Assembly (NCBI GenBank): GCA_934479825.1
Contig: CAKSOW010000009.1
Location: 22,001 to 86,000 of the forward strand
Source of the DNA: an uncultured Eubacteriales bacterium
GTDB taxonomy: Bacteria; Bacillota; Clostridia; Oscillospirales; CAG-382
Length of the DNA: 64,000 nt
Direction of reading: 5' to 3'
The position numbers and the translations under genes are program-made. Shown in pieces: positions 26,621 through 34,515 of this stretch. How positions within the stretch are numbered: the stretch's first letter is position 1; the number at the start of each line of letters is the position of its first letter. The notes under the pieces were generated by a model. That model was not told where the DNA came from. It did no database searches and saw nothing but the letters and a program-made list of their open reading frames with translations.

Positions 26621-26631
26621 AAAAGAATTTA
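26621..26631 (+). repeat. AAAAGAATTTA box, 3' of pfkA
   Basis: An 11-base box 58 bases after the pfkA stop, preceded by a hairpin (TTTTTCTTAAAAGAAAAG) and followed by the GC hairpin at 26639-26666. The same box occurs at 27591-27601 (minus) and 36013-36023, and in part at 31259-31265. Confidence 0.65.
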
Positions 26632-26638
26632 CATTTTT

Positions 26639-26666
26639 GCCGCCCGACGGTTTGCCGTCGGACGGC
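26639..26666 (+). terminator. Hairpin/terminator of pfkA
   Basis: GCCGCCCGACGG and CCGTCGGACGGC around TTTG, followed by TTTTGCTTTTC. It sits at the same place in the 3' array as the CCGATGG hairpins at 27555 and 31271. Confidence 0.75.
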
Positions 26667-26750
26667 TTTTGCTTTTCACGAAAAGCAAGGAAAGAGAACG
26701 TTTTTACGTTCTTTTTCCTTTTAGCAAAAAGAACCAAAAGGGCGTTTTTT

Positions 26751-27473
26751 CTGTTACTTTTCGCCTCTGCGAAAAGTAACCAAAAGCAGACCAAGGGCCT
26801 CGGCCCTCTGGACTCCCAGAGTACGGTTCAAAATTCCGAGCGGTGGATTTTTGATTAAATTACAAGCTTTGTACCTATCAAGAAATTTTAGCAAAAATCG
26901 TAGTCTTGTGCCATACAGCTCGGAGTATTTTGAACCGGTGCGAAACGCATGCTTTACTGCGTAAGGATTTGTCGGTGTTTTTGAAAAGGCATGCTCCGAT
27001 TTGGGCGGACAGCAGGTTATGTGTGTCATGAAATGGGAGAGTTTGGCGGGAGGTTGTTTTTGAGAGAACAGAAAATTGTTGTTTGGGAAAGCGGAAAGTT
27101 TGGGATGAAAATGCAAAAATTCCGGTTTTCTGCATATATGTAAACCACAGATTTACATCAAACTTTCCAATCACGTACATCAATTTCCCTTTTCCAACGC
27201 AACAAAGATAACGTGCACTTTCCCTTTTAATCGTTCGCTTGCGGCGGCAAGCACGCACTGCAACTTCGATTTTCCACAAAACCCGATTCTGCGTTTTATC
27301 AAAAGTTGCCCTTTTGCACCGGTTCAAAGCCTAAAAAACGTTTTAGACACGCACTGTTTCAAGTTCTATAAAAGGCACGCCTGTGCAGAGCTTTGAACCG
27401 CTCCCCGGGAGTCCAGAGGGTCGAGGCCCTCGGTCTGCTTTTGGTTACTTTTCGCAGAGGCGGAAAGTAACAG
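26751..27473. repeat. Non-coding inverted element A (about 720 bases, with terminal inverted repeats)
   Basis: Both ends carry an inverted repeat of about 85 bases: CTGTTACTTTTCGC, its own palindrome GCGAAAAGTAAC, CAAAAGCAGACC, a GAGGG/CCCTC hairpin, CTGGACTCCC and CGGTTCAAA. Just inside each end lies a long stem-loop bounded by GGTTCAAA and TTTGAACC (26825-26936 and 27321-27399). The middle shares long stretches, reverse-complemented, with element B, for example GATAACGTGCAC, CTTGCGGCGGCAAGC and ACCCGATTCTGCGTTT. No reading frame with protein character exists, so it is either a mobile non-coding unit or a structured RNA locus. Confidence 0.75.
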
Positions 27474-27554
27474 AAAAACGTCCTTGGGGTTCTTTTTACA
27501 AAAGTAAAAAGAACCCCAAAAACTCTCTTTTCATTGCTTTTCTTGAAAAGCACA

Positions 27555-27585
27555 GTACGCCCGATGGTAAAACCATCGGGCGTAC
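27555..27585 (-). terminator. Hairpin/terminator of the sugar isomerase gene
   Basis: GTACGCCCGATGG and CCATCGGGCGTAC around five bases; on the minus strand it is followed by TGTGCTTTTC. Nearly the same hairpin lies downstream of the second GH28 gene at 31271. Confidence 0.75.
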
Positions 27586-27659
27586 AAATTTAAATTCTTT
27601 TCCCCCGCTTTTCTTAAAAGAAAAGCGGGCAAGGTTTTGGAGCAAGTCCCCCTTGCTAT

Positions 27660-28550
27660 TTATTCCAGATTTTGCTCACAGCACTGTATGAGATACTTCC
27701 CGACCTCAGCCATAAAGCGAGACGCTGTCCCATATAACTCCTTCGGCAACGGCGCAAGGAAATTCCCTGCCTCATAGGTAAAATCGCCTACATAGTCAAT
27801 ATCACGCAACGCATCGGTGATTCTGTCCCAATAGCCCATGCCGCCGTAGTACGGAAGCGTGTGCAGGTCGCTCTTTCCGTCCGTGTCGTGGACATGTAAC
27901 GCGCCTAATCTGTCATGCCCCAAGGCACGGATAAATTCTTCCGGTTTCTCATGAACAAGCATGGTGTGTCCCAAGTCAAGGCAAGCGGTAAAACAGCGAT
28001 TGTCGCCAAGCGCGTCCATATACCGGATAAACTCCTCCGGCGTTGAACAGGTCGAATGCCCGATACAGCTATCGCACCGGCCGATCAGCCTCTTGTCCTG
28101 CCACATATTTTCCACAGCCACACGAATACCGTATTCTTCGCAATACGGCTTCAACCGGTTGTAGAATTCAATATTCATTTCAAACAGCTTTTCCGGCACT
28201 CCGTCATTCGCATATGCAAGATGCTGCACCGGGTGTACCACAATATTCTTCACTCCGAGCAGCGATGCGTTTTTCATCGACCGGACAATATCCCCGAAAA
28301 TCTCTTCGTCTCTCTCCGGTTTTCCGACACTCGACGGAAACGGCGCATGCGCCTGATTGAACACAAGCCCCTTATCTTCGGCTTTTTTCCGGAGTTCAGT
28401 AAAAAAGTGTCCGTCTAAATCTTTCGCATAATAGCGGACATTGAAAAAACCGAAATCCAATGCCGTAAAACCTGCTTCCGCCAACATATCCACGGTTTCT
28501 TCCGGCGAAAACTGGTGTAAATAGATAGCAATTGAAGTTGAAAGCAACAT
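27660..28550 (-). CDS. Sugar phosphate isomerase/epimerase-like TIM barrel
   Basis: 296 residues of the AP-endonuclease-2-like barrel superfamily, which isomerises or epimerises sugars with divalent metal. The expected metal-site elements appear in order: a His in FNQAHAPFPS, a His in NIVVHPVQH, Glu in IRVAVENM, Asp-x-x-His in ACLDLGHTML, His in LGALHVHDTD and a Glu near the end (FTYEAGNFL). It is divergently transcribed from two GH28-like genes, each side with its own promoter, so it likely handles the sugar they release. The gene is enclosed with them by elements A and B. Confidence 0.85.
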   Translation of the reverse strand: MLLSTSIAIYLHQFSPEETVDMLAEAGFTALDFGFFNVRYYAKDLDGHFFTELRKKAEDKGLVFNQAHAPFPSSVGKPERDEEIFGDIVRSMKNASLLGVKNIVVHPVQHLAYANDGVPEKLFEMNIEFYNRLKPYCEEYGIRVAVENMWQDKRLIGRCDSCIGHSTCSTPEEFIRYMDALGDNRCFTACLDLGHTMLVHEKPEEFIRALGHDRLGALHVHDTDGKSDLHTLPYYGGMGYWDRITDALRDIDYVGDFTYEAGNFLAPLPKELYGTASRFMAEVGKYLIQCCEQNLE

Positions 28551-28578
28551 TTATTCTCAACCCTTTCTTTTTTCTTTT

Positions 28579-28607
28579 ATTATAACGGCTCTCATAGCGT
28601 TTGTCAA
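28579..28607 (-). promoter_or_regulatory. Promoter of the sugar isomerase gene
   Basis: On the minus strand a perfect TTGACA, 17 bases and a perfect TATAAT, 29 bases upstream of the ATG at 28550. Confidence 0.88.
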
Positions 28608-28636
28608 TACGCGAAAATTTTTCGTTCGCACACTAC

Positions 28637-28665
28637 TTGACTTTCGCTTGCGGCATTGTTACAAT
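28637..28665 (+). promoter_or_regulatory. Promoter of the GH28-like genes
   Basis: TTGACT at 28637, 17-base spacer and TACAAT at 28660, 49 bases upstream of the GTG at 28714. It stands back to back with the isomerase promoter. Confidence 0.8.
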
Positions 28666-28713
28666 AAACAAAAAGAATTCATACCCAAAATCCGAAAAAA
28701 GGAAGTGTTCTCT

Positions 28714-29913
28714 GTGTATACCTACATTCAAGCCGGGACAATGAAAGGCGCAACCGACGCCGAACAGATCCAAAACGCCATAACCGAAGCGAAAAATAAC
28801 GGCACAAACCGTATCGTTATTTCCCGTCATAACGACCGCACCGGCGCGGATATCTGGAACATCGACCGCACGGTTTTTCTGCCGGACGATATTGAACTTC
28901 TTATCGACAACGCGCATCTGCGCCTTGCCGACGGCGTCTTTTGCAACATGTTTGCCAACGAAAACCTTACAAAGGAAATTTCGCGCACATCAGCAGGCGA
29001 ACAGAAAAATATCACGATCCGCGGAATCGGAAACGCTCTATTGGACGGCGGCGTCTACAACGGACTTTCCGAACGGAACAGCGAAAAGGACGGCAGACCG
29101 CACATTTCGGTCAATACCATGCTCCTTTTTTTCAACGTGTCGGGACTTCGCATCGAAAACCTTGCCGTAATCAATCAGCGTTGGTGGGGTATGACCAACA
29201 TTTTCGTCCATGACGCGGTTTTCCGCAATATTCGCTTTGAAGCGGATATCTCGCGCATAGACTCTGACGGGATTCATCATCCGGATGAGATCCCGAAAAC
29301 CTATGACGAAATCTACGTTAAAAACGCGGACGGTCTGGATCTTCGCATCGGCTGTCATGATATCCTTGTCGAAAACATCACCGGTTTTACCGAGGACGAT
29401 ACCGTTGCCCTCACTGCGCTCGGCGGCTTTGAACGCAAGCTTGGTTATATTATTGAGGGAGAAAGCACAGACATTCACGATGTGAAGATCCGAAATATTG
29501 CGTCAGACAGCTATTTCTGTGCCGTCGTGCGGCTTCTCAACGACGAGGGCAACAAATTATACAACATTGATATTGACGGCGTTACACACGTGTATTCCGG
29601 CAAACACCCGGCAAGACCGGATTTTGTCGTGCGTATCGGGGATATGAACTACGCCAAGAAGCACAGCACGCTTGGTGATACGCACCATATTTCCGTGAAA
29701 AATGTCTATTCGCACGGAAAATTTGCCGTCGGTCTGTTCAAAGGATTGGTCGATTCAGAGCTTGACAATATCGTTGTGGCCGACGGCGGCTTGTACGGTT
29801 TCGGCAGTCACGAGGGCGGAAACGCGGTAATCAAAAATGTACGCTTTGGAAAATTTGTCACGCTGTCAGAGGGCGCAAAAGCCATTCATGAAGGCAGCTT
29901 TGCCCAAGAGTGA
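28714..29913 (+). CDS. GH28-like right-handed beta-helix protein
   Basis: 399 residues from a GTG at 28714 placed eight bases after AAAAAAGGAAG; the earlier frame start at 28648 lies inside the promoter. Many short parallel-helix coils are visible (NITIRGIGNALLDGG, LRIENLAVINQRWWG, HDILVENITGF, HHISVKNVYSHG). Two acidic catalytic-type spots occur, SDGIHH and TEDDTVALTA, in the places of NTDG and GDD of polygalacturonases. No signal peptide is seen, so it probably works inside the cell on imported oligosaccharides. It is followed by a second family member 42 bases later. Substrate specificity is not readable. Confidence 0.82.
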   Translation: MYTYIQAGTMKGATDAEQIQNAITEAKNNGTNRIVISRHNDRTGADIWNIDRTVFLPDDIELLIDNAHLRLADGVFCNMFANENLTKEISRTSAGEQKNITIRGIGNALLDGGVYNGLSERNSEKDGRPHISVNTMLLFFNVSGLRIENLAVINQRWWGMTNIFVHDAVFRNIRFEADISRIDSDGIHHPDEIPKTYDEIYVKNADGLDLRIGCHDILVENITGFTEDDTVALTALGGFERKLGYIIEGESTDIHDVKIRNIASDSYFCAVVRLLNDEGNKLYNIDIDGVTHVYSGKHPARPDFVVRIGDMNYAKKHSTLGDTHHISVKNVYSHGKFAVGLFKGLVDSELDNIVVADGGLYGFGSHEGGNAVIKNVRFGKFVTLSEGAKAIHEGSFAQE

Positions 29914-29955
29914 TTCTTCAATCCTGTAAAATCCTATAATACAAGGAGAATTCTT

Positions 29956-31260
29956 ATGCAGAACGTACTTGATTTCGGTGCCAAGGGCGACGGAAAAACG
30001 CTTGACACAGCAGCCATCCAAGCCGCTATCGACGCCGGCGGCGAGGTCTACTTCCCGAAAGGCATTTACATCTCCGGCACACTGTACTTAAAAAGCGGCG
30101 GCGGACTGAATCTTGCCGCCGGTGCGGTTCTTCGCGCATCGCATGACCGTGCCGACTACAACGCCGACGATTTCTGCGAACAGAATGTGGCGTTTTCGCA
30201 AGAGACCGTCACCGGCGCACACTTGATTGTAGCAGTGGAACAAGAAAGCATCTTCATCAAGGGAGAGGGCGTTATCGACGGCGATTCGCATTATTGGATG
30301 AACGAAAGCCGCATGGTGCCGGGCGAAGACGCCTTTGCACCGCACCCGGACCGCATCGCGCAGATGATTTTCCTCTGCGAATGCAAAAACGTGAAGATCA
30401 CCGATATTTCGCTCCGCTATGCGCCGTATTGGCATTTATTCTTACACGGCTGCGAAGATGTGCAGATTCGCGGCGTCAACATCAAGGGCGAGCCGCGGCA
30501 ATTCACCAACGACGGCATTGATATCGACTGCTGCAAGCGTGTGACGGTAAGCGGCTGTATCATCGATGTGGGTGACGACGCGCTGACGCTCCGAGCTAAT
30601 GAAAAACGGTTAAAGGAAAAGCGTCCGTGCGAGGATGTGACGGTCACCGGCTGTGTGCTTTGCTCACGCCTTGATTATGCTATCCGCATAGGCGTCGGAG
30701 CAGGAAAGATACGCAACTGCCTGTTTTCCGACATTCGTATTCACGATTCCCACTGCGGCGTCGGTTTCACCGCCTACTTTGCTCTTTTCCGCTCGGGTAT
30801 GGCGGCCACCATTGAAAACATTCGCTTTTCAAATATGCTTATCGACGCCGGTCGTCCGCTCGATATCCGCAACGCTTCGTCGGATGACGCGCCGCCGGCC
30901 TCAAACTATGCCTACATCAAAAATATCGCCTTTAACAGTATCCGGACTTTTGGCAAGCGCAGCAACACCATTTCGGGTTTTGTGAACAGCGAGCTTTCAC
31001 ACCTCACCTTTACCGACTGCGATTTTGTCTGCAGCGGCAAAGGTAAGGTCACCGAAGACCGGGACGAGAACGGACATTGGGACAACCGAACCTCTGACAG
31101 TCTGTTTGTCATCCGCAAAGCCAAAGACGTTCGTTTCCGTAACTGTGATTTTTCTTTCACGCCGGAAAGCGAAAGCTATGATTATGATGCCTCGACGGAT
31201 GACTGCGAAAACATTCAGTTTTATAACTGTCTGCATTCCAAGGGAGTCAAAGATATCTGA
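29956..31260 (+). CDS. GH28 polygalacturonase-family hydrolase
   Basis: 434 residues. The start LDFGAKGDGKTLDTAAIQAA is the classic opening of GH28 enzymes that cut galacturonans. Catalytic acids appear in TNDGIDID and DVGDDALTLR. The usual GHG segment reads SRLDYAIRIG, so the conserved His is not evident. There is no signal peptide, which suggests intracellular exo-action on short pectin pieces. ACAAGGAGAATTCTT precedes the ATG. The TGA stop is itself part of a GAATTTA box that begins the downstream hairpin array. Confidence 0.88.
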   Translation: MQNVLDFGAKGDGKTLDTAAIQAAIDAGGEVYFPKGIYISGTLYLKSGGGLNLAAGAVLRASHDRADYNADDFCEQNVAFSQETVTGAHLIVAVEQESIFIKGEGVIDGDSHYWMNESRMVPGEDAFAPHPDRIAQMIFLCECKNVKITDISLRYAPYWHLFLHGCEDVQIRGVNIKGEPRQFTNDGIDIDCCKRVTVSGCIIDVGDDALTLRANEKRLKEKRPCEDVTVTGCVLCSRLDYAIRIGVGAGKIRNCLFSDIRIHDSHCGVGFTAYFALFRSGMAATIENIRFSNMLIDAGRPLDIRNASSDDAPPASNYAYIKNIAFNSIRTFGKRSNTISGFVNSELSHLTFTDCDFVCSGKGKVTEDRDENGHWDNRTSDSLFVIRKAKDVRFRNCDFSFTPESESYDYDASTDDCENIQFYNCLHSKGVKDI

Positions 31261-31270
31261 ATTTAAATTG

Positions 31271-31302
31271 GTACGCCCGATGGTTTTACACCATCGGGCG
31301 CA
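31271..31302 (+). terminator. Hairpin/terminator of the GH28 operon
   Basis: GTACGCCCGATGG and CCATCGGGCGCAC around seven bases, followed by TTTGCTTTTC. It starts ten bases after the stop codon and copies the hairpin at 27555 almost exactly. Confidence 0.8.
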
Positions 31303-31458
31303 CTTTGCTTTTCCCGAAAAGCCCGGAAAGAGTGCTTTTCGTTTCGTGAAAAACCAGAAAAGAGGCTCTTCGGGAAATTTTTCTTTTTCAGAAAATTTCC
31401 CTAAGGGACAATATACGTTCTTTTTGCGTTTAGCAAAAAGAACCAAAAAGGCGTTTTT

Positions 31459-32169
31459 CTGTTACTTTTCGCCTCTGCGAAAAGTAACCAAAAGCAGACC
31501 GAGGGTTGCGACCCTCTGGACTCCCGGAGAGCGGTTCAAAGCTCTACACAGGCATACTTTTTATAGAAATTGTAGCTTTTCCGTGACTGAACCAGCTTTC
31601 AGGCTTTGAACCGGTGCGAAGGGGCAATTTCGGATTAAACGCAGAATCGGGTTTTGCGAAAAATCGAAGTTGTAGTGCAGGCTTGCCGCCGCAAGTGGTC
31701 GATGAAAAGGAAGATTGCACGTTATCTTTGTTGCGGTGGAAATGGAAATTGGTGTGAGTAAATACATAGCTTAGAGTAAACCTGTGGTTTACATATGTGC
31801 AGAAAATCGGAGTTTTTGCTTTCTCACCAAGCTTTCCCTTTTCAAAAAAGCTGTTATCTGTTGCCTGCAAAATCAAATTTCCACCAATCTCCCCCATTCC
31901 CTAAAACACATAACCTACTGTCCGCCCAAATCAAAGTCAAGCCTTTTTAAAAATACCCACAAATCCTTGCGCAGTAAAGCACGCGTCTCGCACCGGTTCA
32001 AAATATTCCGAGCTGTATGGCACAAGACAGCGATTTCTCTCAAAGATTTTTTGATAGGCTCATAGCTTGCAATTTAATAAATAACTCCTACGCTCGGAAT
32101 TTTGAACCGAGGTCGCAGGGCGGAGCCCCGTCTGCTTTTTGGTTCTTTTTGCAGAAGCAAAAAGAACGT
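31459..32169. repeat. Non-coding inverted element B (about 710 bases)
   Basis: A diverged copy of element A in reverse orientation. The left end (GTTACTTTTCGC palindrome, AAAGCAGACCGAGGG, CTGGACTCCC) is nearly identical to the inner end of A. The right end is more diverged, with the palindrome changed to GTTCTTTTTGC. Its stem-loops bounded by GGTTCAAA and TTTGAACC span 80 bases (31533-31612) and 114 bases (31995-32108), against 79 and 112 in A. It has no protein frame. A and B enclose the isomerase and GH28 genes. Confidence 0.75.
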
Positions 32170-32353
32170 AAAAACGTGCTCTTTTAATTACTTTTTTCGT
32201 ACAAGCGAAAAAGTAACGTTAGAACGTCCCGGGGACTTTTTGGGGGCTTGCGGCACGCCGCAAAAAGTAACAGAAAAGCGCCTCTTTTCAGACTTTTCCC
32301 AAAACGAAAAATATAAAAAGGGCAGTTTTCCGCAATTTTTCGCATGAAAACGC

Positions 32354-32382
32354 TTGTAAATTCAAAATATATATGATATACT
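32354..32382 (+). promoter_or_regulatory. Promoter of the TSCPD gene
   Basis: TTGTAA at 32354, 17 bases, TATACT at 32377, in an AT-rich stretch 84 bases upstream of the ATG at 32466. Confidence 0.6.
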
Positions 32383-32465
32383 ATACTGTAAATATGTGCA
32401 GACTGTATGTACATTTTCCAAAATCGAAAATCCGCCATTCAAAAATTCGGAAAGGAAGTGCCACC

Positions 32466-32723
32466 ATGGCAAAATTAACGTATAAACCAAGCGGCGTCTG
32501 TTCACGCGCCATCCATATTGAAACCGAAAACGGAATCATCACACATATTGATTTTGAGGGCGGCTGTGCCGGAAATACCCAAGGCGTCGCCGCACTTGCC
32601 ACAGGCATGAGCGTGAAAGACGCAATTGCCAAGCTCTCCGGCATCCAATGTGGTTTCAAAGGAACTTCCTGCCCGGATCAGCTTGCAAAAGCACTGCGTC
32701 AATTGGAAGAACAAAACGCATAA
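32466..32723 (+). CDS. TSCPD domain protein (TIGR03905 family)
   Basis: 85 residues from the ATG at 32466 behind GGAAGTGCC. The family is named after the C-terminal TSCPDQL motif, present here at about 72-78. Other hallmarks are GVCSRAI with Cys, FEGGCAGNTQG, and CGFKGTSC. The TSCPD segment also occurs at the end of some anaerobic/B12 ribonucleotide reductases, and the spaced Cys suggest metal or thiol use; the stand-alone protein has no known function. It is followed by a phosphohexomutase gene 37 bases later. Confidence 0.85.
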   Translation: MAKLTYKPSGVCSRAIHIETENGIITHIDFEGGCAGNTQGVAALATGMSVKDAIAKLSGIQCGFKGTSCPDQLAKALRQLEEQNA

Positions 32724-32760
32724 CTTAGTGTAAACGCCAAAAGACAAAAGGAGAATAAGT

Positions 32761-34482
32761 ATGTCCGATTACATGAGCGAATATAAGAAATGGCTATCCA
32801 ATAAAGACCTTGACGCCGAGCTCCATAGCGAGCTTGCCGCTATCGAAAACGACCCGAAAGAAATCGAAGAACGCTTTGCCTTTCCCCTTGCTTTCGGTAC
32901 AGGAGGGTTACGCGGCATTATCCGTGCCGGTCTCAACGGCATGAACATCTATACCGTTGCGCAAGCCACCCAAGGCCTTGCCGAACTTGTCAAACAAGAC
33001 GGCGGCGCAGACATGGGCGTTGTCATCGCGTCGGATACACGGATAAAATCCGACATCTTTTCGGAAATTTCCGCACGTGTGCTTGCCGCCAACGGCATTC
33101 GCGCCTATTTGTTTGACGCGCCGCGTCCGACGCCGGAGCTTTCGTTTGCTCTCCGGCACCTGCATGCCAAGGCCGGTATCAATGTAACCGCATCGCACAA
33201 TCCCAATATTTACAACGGCTACAAGGCTTATTGGGAAGACGGCGCCCAGATTTCACCTGAACAGGCAGATGTTGTTTCAGCCGCTATCGAAAAAGTCGAT
33301 ATCTTCACCGGCGTAAAGCTTGTCAGCCTTGAAGAAGGCAAAAAATCCGGTCTGATCCGGATCATCGGTGAAGAAGTCGATGAGGCCTATTTGAAAGTTG
33401 TACTGGCCGAACGCATCCGTCCGAACGCCATTCCCGACGTTGCCGACGATTTCAAGGTCGTTTATACCCCGTTTCACGGAACCGGCCGCATTCTTGTCCC
33501 GGAAGTTCTGAAACGTGCCGGATTGAAGCATTTGTACTGCGTCCCGGAACAGATGATTCCCGACGGACGTTTCCCGACCGTCAAAAGCCCGAACCCCGAG
33601 GATAAAGCCGGATTTGCGTTAGCTATGAAAATCGCCGAGGACAAAGGCTGCGACCTTCTCATCGGAACAGACCCGGACGCCGACCGTGCCGGCGTTATTG
33701 TGCGCGCCGCAAACGGCGAATTCGTACCGCTGACCGGAAATCAGATCGGCGTTATGCTTCTTTCCTATATTATTGAAGCAAGAAAACTTGAAAACAAACT
33801 GCCTGCCAATGCCGCGGCAGTCAAATCCATTGTCAGCACCAAGCTTGCCGACAAAATCTGTGAAGCAAACGGCGTGACCATGATAAATGTTCTCACCGGC
33901 TTCAAGTTCATCGGCGAAAAAATCAAAGAATTTGAAGAAACCGGCTCGCACACCTATATTTTCGGCTTTGAAGAAAGCTACGGCTATTTGTCCGGAACCT
34001 ATGCACGCGATAAAGACGCCGTTTGTGCGGCCATGCTCATCACCGAAATGGCGGCCTTTTACCGGGCACGCGGCAAGAGCCTTTACGATGTGCTTTGCGG
34101 CATTTTTGAAAAATACGGCTACTACTCCGAGGGAATCGGCACTATCGTGCTGCCCGGTCTCGACGGACTCGCCAAAATGAGTTCCCTTATGGACGGCTTG
34201 CGCAAGGAACCGCCGAAAGAAATTGCCGGCGTCAAGGTCGCGTCAGTTGCTGACTACAAAACCGGTCTTGTCACCGACTCCGACGGCAAGACCGCGCCGA
34301 CCGGACTTCCCAAATCCAACGTGTTATTCTACACGCTTGAGAACGGCGACTCGGTCGTTATCCGTCCCTCCGGCACAGAGCCGAAGATCAAACTGTATTA
34401 TCTGGTCTCCGACAAGACCAAAGAAGCCGCCGACAACAAGAGAAACGCCTATAAAGATGCGTTTGAAAAGTTACTCGGCTAA
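32761..34482 (+). CDS. Phosphoglucomutase / phosphomannomutase (alpha-D-phosphohexomutase)
   Basis: 573 residues, the size of the PgcA-type clade. It moves phosphate between C1 and C6 of hexoses, linking glycolysis with glycan synthesis. The phosphoserine loop TASHNPNIYNGYK is near residue 145. The metal loop is GTDPDADR, the sugar loop GFEESYGYL, and the phosphate-binding loop RPSGTEPKIKLYY is near the C-terminus. AAAAGGAGAATAAGT precedes the ATG. proS follows 33 bases later, so they are probably co-transcribed. Confidence 0.95.
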   Translation: MSDYMSEYKKWLSNKDLDAELHSELAAIENDPKEIEERFAFPLAFGTGGLRGIIRAGLNGMNIYTVAQATQGLAELVKQDGGADMGVVIASDTRIKSDIFSEISARVLAANGIRAYLFDAPRPTPELSFALRHLHAKAGINVTASHNPNIYNGYKAYWEDGAQISPEQADVVSAAIEKVDIFTGVKLVSLEEGKKSGLIRIIGEEVDEAYLKVVLAERIRPNAIPDVADDFKVVYTPFHGTGRILVPEVLKRAGLKHLYCVPEQMIPDGRFPTVKSPNPEDKAGFALAMKIAEDKGCDLLIGTDPDADRAGVIVRAANGEFVPLTGNQIGVMLLSYIIEARKLENKLPANAAAVKSIVSTKLADKICEANGVTMINVLTGFKFIGEKIKEFEETGSHTYIFGFEESYGYLSGTYARDKDAVCAAMLITEMAAFYRARGKSLYDVLCGIFEKYGYYSEGIGTIVLPGLDGLAKMSSLMDGLRKEPPKEIAGVKVASVADYKTGLVTDSDGKTAPTGLPKSNVLFYTLENGDSVVIRPSGTEPKIKLYYLVSDKTKEAADNKRNAYKDAFEKLLG

Positions 34483-34515
34483 ACATCGAATCAAATCGAA
34501 AGGATATAAAAAGTC

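Larger units (their letters stand above)
26564..27659. other. Gene-free region holding hairpin arrays and inverted element A
   Basis: The convergent gap between pfkA and the sugar isomerase contains no credible gene. Frames here give only low-complexity Lys/Phe/Arg peptides. It is filled by hairpins reading inward from both gene ends and by element A at 26751-27473. Confidence 0.8.
31261..32465. other. Gene-free region holding element B and hairpin arrays
   Basis: 1.2 kb without a credible gene, containing the hairpin at 31271, element B at 31459-32169, further GTTACTTTTT-type hairpins at 32195-32275, and the promoter at 32354 for the TSCPD gene. Confidence 0.8.

Noticed and set aside
26753..27471. 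Repeated hairpins as a CRISPR array
   Set aside because: Units are not equally spaced, are few, and spacers are not of constant length.
26825..32108. GGTTCAAA motifs as tRNA T-arms
   Set aside because: They sit in long stem-loops with TTTGAACC as partner; no acceptor, D-arm or anticodon arm can be built around them.
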